Positions 44,141 to 51,265 of a DNA stretch of 51,336 bases are shown here, in pieces (the first letter of the stretch is position 1; the number at the start of each line of letters is the position of its first letter). The DNA is taken from assembly GCA_045541475.1 (NCBI GenBank), contig JAZQJI010000039.1, positions 1 through 51,336 of the forward strand. The letters are read 5' to 3'. The DNA is from RGIG3077 sp045541475. GTDB taxonomy: Bacteria > Bacillota > Clostridia > Oscillospirales > Ruminococcaceae. The notes under the pieces are model-generated. The model ran no database searches, was not told the DNA's origin, and worked only from the letters and a program-made list of their open reading frames with translations. Position numbers and translations under genes: made by a program.

Positions 44141-44689
44141 TTATTCAAATGCATTGTAAAATGCGTCCTTTACAGCTTCATCGTTATCACAAATGATGAG
44201 AACAACATAGCTATCGTTATAAAACACAACTGCCTCTTCACATCTGGGCACCTGTGTAGGATCATAAGTTTCAAACTGAACAATTCTGCTCTCCACATGA
44301 TCCTTAACGGCATCGGCGCAGTCTTTAGCAGCGTCTTCATCAACAAGCTTAATTACAGCGATTTCTTCCGCTGTGCCCGTTGCCGCATAAGAAAAGAAAT
44401 ATTCTTCAACCTTTTCATAATCATAATCTGCAAGATAAGCAAAAAGTTCTTCGCCGTTTTCATCATCACTGCTTGCAAGCGACATATTCGGCAATGTATC
44501 ATCTGCATCAAGCATAGCTTCACGCAAATCGCCAAGCTCAACAGAACTTGAAAGAGAAGATGAAACACTCTCACTCGAAGATTCATCCTTTTTGCTCTCT
44601 GTATCACTTTCAGATGAACACGAAATCATCACGATTGCCGTACACATTGCCAAAAGAATTGAAATTGTTTTTCTTATATTAAATCTCAT
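44141..44689 (-). CDS. DUF4358-type lipoprotein
   Basis: 182 residues from the ATG at 44687-44689 (AGGAG upstream). A signal peptide ends in the lipobox MISC, so the mature protein begins at a lipidated cysteine. A Ser/Glu-rich linker follows, then one small folded domain of the DUF4358 type with YNDSYVVLIICDND at its end. Function unknown; such genes often accompany MBOAT/DHHW pairs in Clostridia. Second of four genes. Confidence 0.78.
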   Translation of the reverse strand: MRFNIRKTISILLAMCTAIVMISCSSESDTESKKDESSSESVSSSLSSSVELGDLREAMLDADDTLPNMSLASSDDENGEELFAYLADYDYEKVEEYFFSYAATGTAEEIAVIKLVDEDAAKDCADAVKDHVESRIVQFETYDPTQVPRCEEAVVFYNDSYVVLIICDNDEAVKDAFYNAFE

Positions 44690-44706
44690 CAAAACTACTC
44701 CTATAT

Positions 44707-46110
44707 TTATTCAACAAAGATATCATCATAATATTCTTCGTCTTCCCAATCGTCGTAATATTCATATTCTTCATGAGTATCGTAAAAATCTGCAAAAGCG
44801 TTCTCAATTTCTCTGTAAGCCCGGTCGTATTCACGATCGGAAAGTTCTTCGTAATCGCCGTAATAATCATCTTCATAGTCATAATCATATACTTCAAACT
44901 GCAATGAATAATAGATATTATCCTCGTCAATTGAAGCTAAATCGTAATAAAGGTATCCATAATCGCTTATTTCGGAATTCATCACATAATAATCAGCCTC
45001 GTTTGCCATAAGCTGAAGTTGCTGATAAACTGTATACATATCATCTCCGCTGATTTTGAATGTAAGCGTTGCACTTTCATCGCTTTCAATCAGTTCTCTT
45101 ATATCTGATGCCGCTGCTGTAAGAGATTCAAATTCAACAGCGCTCATAACGCTGTAACAGTATTCAGTAGAATCAGCGGACGGGAAAAAGTCCATATCCC
45201 ATTCGTGCGACAAATAGCAGATTTCGTCCGTCATATTAAAGCTGCCGTATCTGATAGAATCAACGTCCATGTATAAATCGGTATGGTACCAGCCGCCGTC
45301 AATATTAACAAGATCCCAAGAATGTGACAAATATATATCATGCACTACCATACATTCAATTTCAAGCATTTGCATAAACAATCTGAAAGTGGTTGCATAA
45401 CCTACGCAAACTGCTTTGTGTGTTGTAAGCACGCCGTAGGGGTTATCACAATAATCGCCCGTTGTGGGAATTGCAACTGTAATTCCATCATCATGTTTGA
45501 TGTTTTCAAACATCCAATCGTAAATGGCAACTTCCTTTTCATAATCTGTCATGCCATCTTCAATAACTTCATCGATTACTTCTTCGGCAAGTTCAATCGT
45601 TTCGATTTCAACATCAGTAAGCTCGGAATAGTCACCCGAAATATACGCATCGGAAATATTCTCTGTTGAAACAATTTCGTATTCCATGCCGATAATAACG
45701 CCGTTTTCAGTTGTTTCTCCCAATTCACCGCCCATCATTGCAGAAAGCTGTGCTGTAAAATCGGTGATTTCCACAAGGATTTCGTTAGCGGCATCAATAT
45801 TCTCCTGGCAATTGTTAGCAGTTTCGGCAACGGTATTAACCGCCAATGCAAGTTCATTAATACGCTTGTTGTTGCTTGCTTCCTTTTTCATTGAATATAC
45901 AAACAACGCAATTAATGCTGCAAGCATTAAAAACACAAGTATCAACATCACCGTAATAAATGCGTTGCCAGATTTTTTCTTAACCTTTGCAGGCTTTTCA
46001 TCCTGTGCGGCAAAACCAACCGGTAAAGGTTGCGGCGCATAATTTTCAACCATTTGCGCAGGAACTGCGGTTTCGTTTGTCTGTTGTTGCGTAAGATTAT
46101 TGTTCTCCAT
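44707..46110 (-). CDS. membrane-anchored transglutaminase-like protein
   Basis: 467 residues from the ATG at 46108-46110, chosen for AAGGGGG eight bases upstream. A Gln/Asn/Pro-rich cytoplasmic N-terminus is followed by one membrane helix (about 48-72), a coiled segment, and a transglutaminase core with Cys near 233 (KAVCVGYA), His near 263 (SHSWDLV) and Asp near 278 (YHTDLYMD). The C-terminal ~60 residues are extremely rich in Asp, Glu and Tyr. It may be a protease or amide cross-linker at the surface. First gene of the acylation operon. Confidence 0.82.
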   Translation of the reverse strand: MENNNLTQQQTNETAVPAQMVENYAPQPLPVGFAAQDEKPAKVKKKSGNAFITVMLILVFLMLAALIALFVYSMKKEASNNKRINELALAVNTVAETANNCQENIDAANEILVEITDFTAQLSAMMGGELGETTENGVIIGMEYEIVSTENISDAYISGDYSELTDVEIETIELAEEVIDEVIEDGMTDYEKEVAIYDWMFENIKHDDGITVAIPTTGDYCDNPYGVLTTHKAVCVGYATTFRLFMQMLEIECMVVHDIYLSHSWDLVNIDGGWYHTDLYMDVDSIRYGSFNMTDEICYLSHEWDMDFFPSADSTEYCYSVMSAVEFESLTAAASDIRELIESDESATLTFKISGDDMYTVYQQLQLMANEADYYVMNSEISDYGYLYYDLASIDEDNIYYSLQFEVYDYDYEDDYYGDYEELSDREYDRAYREIENAFADFYDTHEEYEYYDDWEDEEYYDDIFVE

Positions 46111-46172
46111 ATCAATATCCCCCTTAAATACAGTGCAGTCTTTATTCTTTCTGCACATTTCTCTATATTTTG

Positions 46173-46201
46173 ATTATATATCATCGTTAACAAAAAATCA
46201 A
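46173..46201 (-). promoter_or_regulatory. promoter of the transglutaminase-MBOAT-DHHW operon
   Basis: Minus-strand TTGATT (46196-46201), 17-base spacer, TATAAT (46173-46178). The AT-rich bases from here to 46324 hold nothing else I recognise. Confidence 0.7.
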
Positions 46202-46324
46202 TAGTTTAATTGCATAATGATTAGGATAATGTATTGGTTTTCATTATCAGCTTTAACAATTTTACTATACCGAAGCAAATCAAATCAACAATGAAAAAAT
46301 ATGGCAAAAAAAGCAAAAAAGTGC

Positions 46325-46353
46325 TTGACATTTTTGTTTTCAAATGGTATAAT
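46325..46353 (+). promoter_or_regulatory. promoter of rpsF-ssb-rpsR
   Basis: TTGACA (46325-46330), 17-base spacer, TATAAT (46348-46353): perfect consensus, leaving a leader of about 100 bases. Confidence 0.85.
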
Positions 46354-46413
46354 TTATTCTGCTTGATTGCGGCATGATTGTCCAGTCAACATGAAGAATT
46401 AACAATTAATCCT

Positions 46414-46435
46414 TGTACGCTTAATTAAAAGTGTG
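46414..46435 (+). promoter_or_regulatory. hairpin in the rpsF leader
   Basis: GTACGCTT and AAGTGTGC pair over 8 bp (two G-U) around AATTAA, shortly before the AGAAGGAGG site. A role in S6/S18 feedback is possible, but I do not see the CCG bulge of the known S6:S18 motif clearly. Confidence 0.35.
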
Positions 46436-46459
46436 CAAACCCAGAAGGAGGTGCTAAAG

Positions 46460-46750
46460 ATGGCAAAGCAGATCGAAAAGTACGAGCTTATGGTAGTTTT
46501 CAACCTCAAGAAAGAGGAGGACGGCATCAACGCTCTCGTTGAGAAGTTCAAGACTATGATTGAAGCTAACGGTACACTCGAAGAGGTTGACGCTTGGGGC
46601 AAGCGCAAGCTCGCTTACGCTATCGAGGACGAAACAGAGGGATACTATGTGCTTTATCACTTTGAATCAAAGCCTGATTTCCCCGCAGAGCTCGACCGTG
46701 TTCTCAAGATCACAGACGGCGTTCTTCGTTCTATGACAACTGTAAGATAA
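46460..46750 (+). CDS. rpsF: 30S ribosomal protein S6
   Basis: 96 residues from the ATG at 46460 after GAAGGAGG; ferredoxin-like fold with KYELMVVFNLKK and AWGKRKLAYAIEDETEGYYVLYHF. Part of the 30S platform with S18. Codon use is richer in CTC, AAG and GAG than in neighbouring genes, as expected of a highly expressed gene. Confidence 0.97.
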   Translation: MAKQIEKYELMVVFNLKKEEDGINALVEKFKTMIEANGTLEEVDAWGKRKLAYAIEDETEGYYVLYHFESKPDFPAELDRVLKITDGVLRSMTTVR

Positions 46751-46784
46751 CTTTTTTTATTGACACTACAAAGGAGGCTATGCT

Positions 46785-47264
46785 ATGCTTAACAAGGTTA
46801 TTCTCATGGGCAGACTTGTTGCTGACCCTGAACTGCGCAGAACACAGAATGATATTTCTGTTTGCAGATTTAGAATTGCCGTTGACCGTCCTTATCAGAA
46901 GGACAGAGAGCGTCAGGCTGATTTTATCAACTGTACCGCATGGAGAAATAACGCTGATTTTATTCAGAGATATTTTTCAAAAGGCAAGATGATTATTGTT
47001 GAGGGCAGCCTCAGGAACAATGACTATACCGATGCTAACGGCGTAAAGCATTATTCGATGGAAGTTCAGGCTGATAATGTTTCGTTTGGTGAGTCTAAGG
47101 GCTCTTCCGAATCAAGCAGCTTCAGAGTACCTGATGACAACGGATATTCTTCACCCGCACCGGCACCCGTACGCAACACAATGCCCGCTGCTGATGATAG
47201 TCTTTCTATCGGCGATATGGGCGATTTTGAAGAAATTTTAAGCGACGGCGACGTTCCATTCTGA
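46785..47264 (+). CDS. ssb: single-stranded DNA-binding protein
   Basis: 159 residues. OB-fold domain 1-105 (MLNKVILMGRLVADPELRRT, NCTAWRN), then a flexible Ser/Pro-rich linker and the conserved acidic tip ending GDVPF that recruits partner enzymes. Lies between rpsF and rpsR as in most Bacillota; the ribosome site is AAAGGAGG. Confidence 0.97.
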   Translation: MLNKVILMGRLVADPELRRTQNDISVCRFRIAVDRPYQKDRERQADFINCTAWRNNADFIQRYFSKGKMIIVEGSLRNNDYTDANGVKHYSMEVQADNVSFGESKGSSESSSFRVPDDNGYSSPAPAPVRNTMPAADDSLSIGDMGDFEEILSDGDVPF

Positions 47265-47293
47265 TTTAAGATTTACGAAAGGAAAATACTGAA

Positions 47294-47530
47294 ATGGAGA
47301 GAAATCCTAAGGCTCAGAAGAGATCTCGCAGAAAAGTTTGCATCTTCTGCGCAGACAGAATCGACAGAATCGATTATAAAGATCTTCCCAGACTCAAGAA
47401 GTGCATGACAGAGCGCGGAAAAATCCTTCCCCGCAGAGTTACAGGCGCTTGCGCATTCCACCAGAGAGAAGTTACAGCAGCTGTTAAGCGTGCTCGCTAC
47501 GTTGCTCTTCTCCCCTACACAAACGATTGA
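47294..47530 (+). CDS. rpsR: 30S ribosomal protein S18
   Basis: 78 residues with KVCIFCADRIDRIDYKD, LPRRVTGACAFHQREVTAAVKRARYVALLPY, typical of S18 with its extra Cys residues (CxxC plus Cys/His), the possibly zinc-binding form. Binds S6 in the 30S platform. Confidence 0.97.
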   Translation: MERNPKAQKRSRRKVCIFCADRIDRIDYKDLPRLKKCMTERGKILPRRVTGACAFHQREVTAAVKRARYVALLPYTND

Positions 47531-47554
47531 GTTTGATTTTTGATTGATACAAAT

Positions 47555-47590
47555 AACCCCGCCGTCCCTAAATTGGAACGGCGGGGTTTT
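47555..47590 (+). terminator. terminator of rpsF-ssb-rpsR
   Basis: 11-bp stem AACCCCGCCGT / ACGGCGGGGTT followed by TTTTG, 25 bases after rpsR. Confidence 0.9.
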
Positions 47591-47635
47591 GTTTGTGTTA
47601 AAACTACCGATTATACGCTGCGATGTCATTTACGA

Positions 47636-47875
47636 TTAACAATCATTATCATATTCTCTTTCGCATTTCATGCACAAATTGCTTGATGTATTATTATGAT
47701 AAATTGCTGTGCCGCATTTTGCGCAATTTCTACGGTGTGACTTATAATTACTAATATTCGCCCTTTGTTCATCGTTTAATGGTCTACTACCGTTTCTATC
47801 GCCTTTTATCGCTCTGTCTACAACCATATCCGATAGATTAGCAAGAGCATTCCAAAAACTATCCCAAAATCCCAT
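47636..47875 (-). CDS. small zinc-ribbon protein of unknown function (79 aa)
   Basis: Not recognised. An N-terminal amphipathic stretch (MGFWDSFWNALANLSDMV) is followed by a polar middle and a C-terminal zinc ribbon with two CxxC pairs, CAKC and CMKC, spaced by about 14 residues; it ends in Cys. GGAGGAG precedes the ATG. It follows the other Cys-rich gene by 15 bases and shares its XRE-controlled promoter. Confidence 0.7.
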   Translation of the reverse strand: MGFWDSFWNALANLSDMVVDRAIKGDRNGSRPLNDEQRANISNYKSHRRNCAKCGTAIYHNNTSSNLCMKCEREYDNDC

Positions 47876-47890
47876 AACTCCTCCACTTAG

Positions 47891-48097
47891 CTATATTTCG
47901 CCTGTACCATTGCATCTATCGCATTGTCCACCCCATGAATATCCACTACCTCTGCAATCCGGGCATTCATTTGGAGAATGTATATCCCAATATGAACAGT
48001 ATTCATCATCTTTGTCGCCATATTTACATGTATGACAATCTCTTGCGTAAGGATCATATTCAGTTTTTCCGCACCACGGTATCGTTAAATTTCTCAT
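47891..48097 (-). CDS. small Cys-rich protein with DnaJ-type zinc-finger repeats (68 aa)
   Basis: Function unknown. From the ATG at 48095-48097 (GGAG ten bases upstream) there are 68 residues. The C-terminal half has CPDCRGSGYSWGGQCDRCNGTG, two CxxCxGxG-type repeats like the DnaJ central zinc finger but without any J domain. Three further cysteines (CHTC and YCSYW) may add a second metal site. Directly behind a perfect promoter that is overlapped by the palindromic operators. Confidence 0.7.
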   Translation of the reverse strand: MRNLTIPWCGKTEYDPYARDCHTCKYGDKDDEYCSYWDIHSPNECPDCRGSGYSWGGQCDRCNGTGEI

Positions 48098-48120
48098 ATT
48101 TTTCACTCCAAAAGTATATA

Positions 48121-48164
48121 ATAGGACAATATGTCCATAATTATTATAGGACATATTGTCCTAT
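48121..48164. promoter_or_regulatory. 44-bp near-perfect palindrome with two 13-base operators
   Basis: GGACAATATGTCC (48124-48136) and its reverse complement GGACATATTGTCC (48149-48161), centres 25 bases apart, inside a larger palindrome. One copy fills the spacer of the minus-strand promoter, the other lies just after its -10. The likely binder is the XRE protein encoded divergently. Confidence 0.75.
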
Positions 48165-48171
48165 TTGTCAA
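48143..48171 (-). promoter_or_regulatory. promoter of the two Cys-rich genes
   Basis: Minus-strand TTGACA (48166-48171), 17-base spacer, TATAAT (48143-48148): perfect consensus, fully embedded in the palindrome. Confidence 0.8.
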
Positions 48172-48215
48172 GAGTTAATTTCATCTGCTTTATAATGATA
48201 TTGAGGTGAAATGAA

Positions 48216-48443
48216 ATGTTTGTGAGGATAAGAAATCTGCGTGAGGACAACGATAAAACACAAAAAGAAATTGCTGATTACTTGTTTTGCGACCAGTCGC
48301 TGTATTCCAAATACGAAAGAGGACTGCGCGATGTACCAGTCGGCATAATAATCAAACTGGCGCAGTTTTACTGCACAAGTACGGATTATATATTGGGCTT
48401 GACCGATGAAAAATCACCCTACAAAAAGAACAAAAATTATTGA
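48216..48443 (+). CDS. small XRE-family helix-turn-helix regulator
   Basis: 75 residues that are almost all HTH_3 domain: RIRNLREDNDKTQKEIADYL, then YSKYERGLRDVPVGIIIKLAQFY and the TDYILGLTD ending typical of Cro/CI-like repressors, with a basic tail. The ribosome site is GAGGTG. Transcribed away from the Cys-rich pair; a TATAAT at 48191-48196 is its likely -10, with no good -35. It probably represses the divergent pair through the palindromes; it lacks any sensor domain, so the signal is unknown. Confidence 0.88.
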   Translation: MFVRIRNLREDNDKTQKEIADYLFCDQSLYSKYERGLRDVPVGIIIKLAQFYCTSTDYILGLTDEKSPYKKNKNY

Positions 48444-48457
48444 AATAACTAAATATA

Positions 48458-48495
48458 AATCCCACCTGATGTAAAAATCGGGTGGGATTAAGCTT
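48458..48495. terminator. terminator between the XRE and ABC exporter genes
   Basis: Stem AATCCCACC-TGAT / ATCG-GGTGGGATT around GTAAAA, with T-rich sequence (AAGCTTTTTA) on the plus side; it can serve both convergent genes. Confidence 0.7.
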
Positions 48496-48512
48496 TTTAT
48501 ATCAAAACGCAA

Positions 48513-50276
48513 TCACATTTGAGCGTACGCTTTGTAAAGCTCGGCGTAAATGCCGTTTTGCGCTATAAGCTCGGTGTGTGTGCCACTTTCTTCAATACCG
48601 TTTTCGGTAAGCACTAAAATCCTGTCGGCATTGCGGATTGTGGTAAGTCTGTGCGCAATGGTAAAGGTCGTTCTGCCCTTGGCAAGCGTTTCAAGCGATT
48701 GCTGCACAAGCTTTTCGCTTTCATTATCAAGTGCACTTGTGGCTTCATCAAGAATTAATATAGGGGGATTTTTCAAGAATACTCTCGCAATGGAAATGCG
48801 CTGTTTTTGTCCGCCTGAAAGCTTTACTCCCCTTTCGCCGACGTATGTATCATAGCCATCGGGCAGCTGCGAGATAAACTCGTGCGCGCCTGCAAGCTTT
48901 GCGGCTGTTTCTATTTCTTCAAGCGTTGCGTTTTCTCTGCCGTAGGCTATGTTTTCACGCACACTGCCTGAGAAAAGATAAACATCCTGCGCTACTACAC
49001 CAATATTCTCTCGTAATGATTTTAAAGTAACATTTTTTATGTCAACATCATCTACAAGAATATTTCCGCCCGATACTTCATAAAATCTTGGAACAAGCGA
49101 ACACAATGTAGTCTTTCCACCGCCCGATGGTCCAACAAGTGCAACACTTTCGCCCGGTTTTACATCAAGATTAAGATGCGTTAAAACATTCTTACTTGAG
49201 CTTTCATATTTAAACGTAACATTATCAAATTTAACTTTGCCCAAAACTCTGCCCATAGGTTTGGCGTTTTCGCTGTCGGATATTTCAGGCTTAATATCCA
49301 TAATCTCTGCAAAACGCTCAATACCCGTCATTCCGCGCTGAAACTGCTCGGTAAAATCAACAATGGTTCTTACAGATGATAAAAAGGTTGTTACAAACAT
49401 CATGTAAGCGATATAATCGGGTGCGGTTATCTGATTATCAAGCATAAAAAGTCCGCCTGCAACCACAACAACAATATACATCAAACCATCAAAAAATCTT
49501 GTTGACGACTGAAAACCCGCCATTATGTAGTAAACTTTTTTCTTTATATCAAGATATTTTATATTGCCTTCATCAAACTTTTTCTGTTCGGTATGCTCTT
49601 GCGCAAAGGATTTTACTACACGAATACCAAGCAAGCTGTCCTCAATTTGAGAATTAAGCAAACCAACCTGCTTGCGTGATTCACGAAAGCCTTCTTTCAT
49701 CTTGGCACGAAAAATTGTAAGAACAATAATCATGGGCGGAACAATTGAAAAAATAATCAATGTAAGTTTAATACTCATCGTACACAGAATTGTAAACGAG
49801 CACGTGATTTTTATCAGCGCAATAAAAATCTGCTCAGGACAATGATGTGCAAATTCAGTAACGTCAAAAAGGTCGTTAGTTATACGTGACATAATCGTGC
49901 CGACTTTAGCATCATCATAATACGAAAACGAAAGCTTTTGCAGATGTTCAAACATATCCTTTCGCATATCGGTTTCCATTCTCGTACCCATAATGTGCCC
50001 AACAGACGCCATGTAGTAATTTGCCGCGGTATCTACAATACGCAGCATTATGTAAATCAATCCGCAACGCCATATCAACGATGCTGTAAGCATCGCCGCA
50101 TCCGATGTAGCTGCATTGGTAATTTCGCGCACTATCATAGGCAAAACAAGCTCGCAAGCAGTTGTAAGACCTGCGCACAACAAATTACTCACCATTATCC
50201 ATTTATATTTCTTATAATACGGTAAAAATCGTTTAAGCAAACGGAAATTTTGCTTTTTCTGTTTGATTTGTTCCAT
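48513..50276 (-). CDS. ABC exporter, fused permease and ATPase (MsbA/MdlB-like)
   Basis: 587 residues: six-helix type I exporter domain (about 1-320), then an ATPase with Walker A GPSGGGKTT, Q-loop VVAQDVYLFSG, signature LSGGQKQR, Walker B ILILDEATSALD and H-loop IAHRLTTI. Works as a homodimer or, less likely here, a heterodimer, since no partner gene is adjacent. Exports a lipid, peptide or drug; substrate unknown. Single-gene unit with its own promoter. Confidence 0.93.
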   Translation of the reverse strand: MEQIKQKKQNFRLLKRFLPYYKKYKWIMVSNLLCAGLTTACELVLPMIVREITNAATSDAAMLTASLIWRCGLIYIMLRIVDTAANYYMASVGHIMGTRMETDMRKDMFEHLQKLSFSYYDDAKVGTIMSRITNDLFDVTEFAHHCPEQIFIALIKITCSFTILCTMSIKLTLIIFSIVPPMIIVLTIFRAKMKEGFRESRKQVGLLNSQIEDSLLGIRVVKSFAQEHTEQKKFDEGNIKYLDIKKKVYYIMAGFQSSTRFFDGLMYIVVVVAGGLFMLDNQITAPDYIAYMMFVTTFLSSVRTIVDFTEQFQRGMTGIERFAEIMDIKPEISDSENAKPMGRVLGKVKFDNVTFKYESSSKNVLTHLNLDVKPGESVALVGPSGGGKTTLCSLVPRFYEVSGGNILVDDVDIKNVTLKSLRENIGVVAQDVYLFSGSVRENIAYGRENATLEEIETAAKLAGAHEFISQLPDGYDTYVGERGVKLSGGQKQRISIARVFLKNPPILILDEATSALDNESEKLVQQSLETLAKGRTTFTIAHRLTTIRNADRILVLTENGIEESGTHTELIAQNGIYAELYKAYAQM

Positions 50277-50313
50277 TAAACCTGCCTACCTTTCCATACA
50301 ACTTTAAATAATT

Positions 50314-50342
50314 ATTGTAGCACTTTTTTATTAATTCTTCAA
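50314..50342 (-). promoter_or_regulatory. candidate promoter of the ABC exporter gene
   Basis: Minus-strand TTGAAG (50337-50342), 17-base spacer, TACAAT (50314-50319). Confidence 0.55.
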
Positions 50343-50411
50343 GTATAAATTGCATTTATCGTATTATTTGCGATGTTTTAAAATTTAAACGGTATTTTTT
50401 TGCAAAATCTC

Positions 50412-50440
50412 TTGATTTTATTCTTGATATATGTTATAAT
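50412..50440 (+). promoter_or_regulatory. candidate promoter of the tRNA region
   Basis: TTGATT (50412-50417), 17-base spacer, TATAAT (50435-50440), 60 bases before the tRNA-Leu fragment. Confidence 0.65.
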
Positions 50441-50499
50441 ATTTAGCGTTGAGAAATCCTAAACATTTATCTAAGCATGACTATATCATATAATAATAT

Positions 50500-50520
50500 G
50501 CGGATATGGCGGAATGGTAG
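50500..50520 (+). pseudogene. duplicated 5' fragment of tRNA-Leu
   Basis: The first 16 bases, GCGGATATGGCGGAAT, are identical to the start of the real tRNA-Leu 172 bases downstream and include the acceptor 5' strand and part of the D arm. No matching anticodon arm or 3' acceptor strand follows, so it cannot be a tRNA. Confidence 0.75.
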
Positions 50521-50671
50521 CTTTTCGACCGAGCGCTGCTTGTAGCAGATAAAGCGACGGAGAAAAGGCGCAGCGGTCAAAATTGTGCGAATGAAAAAGA
50601 GCGAACAATTTTGGGCACCGCAAGAGTCACGCGGCAGGCGCGGATGACAATTTAATATGGTTTAAAAATAA
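50521..50671 (+). other. structured, relatively GC-rich insert between tRNA-Leu copies
   Basis: Contains CTTTTC/GAAAAG (50521-50526 with 50562-50567), CTGC/GCAG (50536-50539 with 50545-50548), and a longer stem in which GCGGT and AAAATTGT (50573-50586) pair with ACAATTTT and ACCGC (50605-50621). No reading frame of note. GC content looks higher than that of the AT-rich flanks. Could be a small mobile or repeated element or a structured RNA; undecided. Confidence 0.5.
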
Positions 50672-50758
50672 GCGGATATGGCGGAATAGGCAGACGCGCC
50701 GGCTTCAGGTGCCGGTCGGGGCAACTCGGTGCAGGTTCAACTCCTGTTATCCGCACCA
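50672..50758 (+). tRNA. tRNA-Leu (anticodon CAG)
   Basis: Class II tRNA of 87 bases with encoded CCA. Acceptor GCGGATA/TATCCGC, anticodon loop TTCAGGT with CAG, a long variable arm TCGGGGCAACTCGG, T loop TTCAACT. Confidence 0.95.
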
Positions 50759-50765
50759 AACACCG

Positions 50766-50793
50766 ACAGGTCTTGAGATTATTCAAGACCTGT
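50766..50793 (+). other. hairpin between tRNA-Leu and tRNA-Ala
   Basis: 11-bp perfect stem ACAGGTCTTGA / TCAAGACCTGT with a 6-base loop but no clear T run: a weak terminator or a processing signal in the tRNA transcript. Confidence 0.5.
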
Positions 50794-50814
50794 TGGCATA
50801 TTTAATCAAACAAC

Positions 50815-50890
50815 GGGGCATTAGCGCAGTTGGGAGCGCACCACACTGGCAGTGTGGGGGTCAGGGGTTCGAATCCCCTATGCTCCACCA
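50815..50890 (+). tRNA. tRNA-Ala (anticodon GGC)
   Basis: 76 bases with encoded CCA. Acceptor GGGGCAT/ATGCTCC with the G3-U70 pair that marks alanine tRNAs, anticodon loop CTGGCAG with GGC, T arm GGTTCGAATCC. Confidence 0.96.
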
Positions 50891-50899
50891 TAGAAAGAA

Positions 50900-50944
50900 A
50901 GCTCAAATGCTACGTAAAATCGTAGTTTTTGAGCTATTTTTATT
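50900..50944 (+). terminator. terminator of the tRNA operon
   Basis: AGCTCAAA / TTTGAGCT with inner CTACG/CGTAG, followed by ATTTTTATT. Confidence 0.75.
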
Positions 50945-51165
50945 AGCGACACATAACGCAAAATTATTGCTTGGAATTTTGCAAAAAGTCACTCTATTGC
51001 AACGCTATTGCAACGTTATTTTGTCTGTCAAAACTCCGTCTCGCTCAACCAAACAAAACGACGCATCATTTGAAAAAAATCTGCTTTTGATACAAAAATA
51101 TATATAAAATCTTTACAATTCGACACGATTTGCACAGCCAAATTCAAATTTTGTCGAAAAATAAA
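50945..51165. other. intergenic stretch without a recognised gene
   Basis: Holds a hairpin GCAAAATT / AATTTTGC (50958-50982) and a short direct repeat TATTGCAACG (from 50994 and again 12 bases later). I see no gene, and no clear phage or transposon remnant. Confidence 0.4.
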
Positions 51166-51204
51166 AAACGGGACAGCTCTGCGTGAGAGTTGTCCCATTT
51201 TTTG
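51164..51204. terminator. bidirectional terminator
   Basis: GGGACAGCTCT / AGAGTTGTCCC (one G-U) with loop GCGTG, A6 before and T6 after, so it works on both strands; it probably ends the gene entering from the right edge. Confidence 0.8.
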
Positions 51205-51265
51205 TTATCTTATCACATTTTATTATCTATACAAAACAATAAGATTTCCTTATCGAAAACGCTTA

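Noticed and set aside
50994..51020. TATTGCAACG direct repeat as an attachment site
   Set aside because: Only ten bases, adjacent copies, and no integrase gene in the window.
50709..51107. 132-codon plus-strand reading frame over the tRNA genes
   Set aside because: It reads through most of tRNA-Leu, all of tRNA-Ala and the tRNA terminator and has no convincing ribosome site or family.
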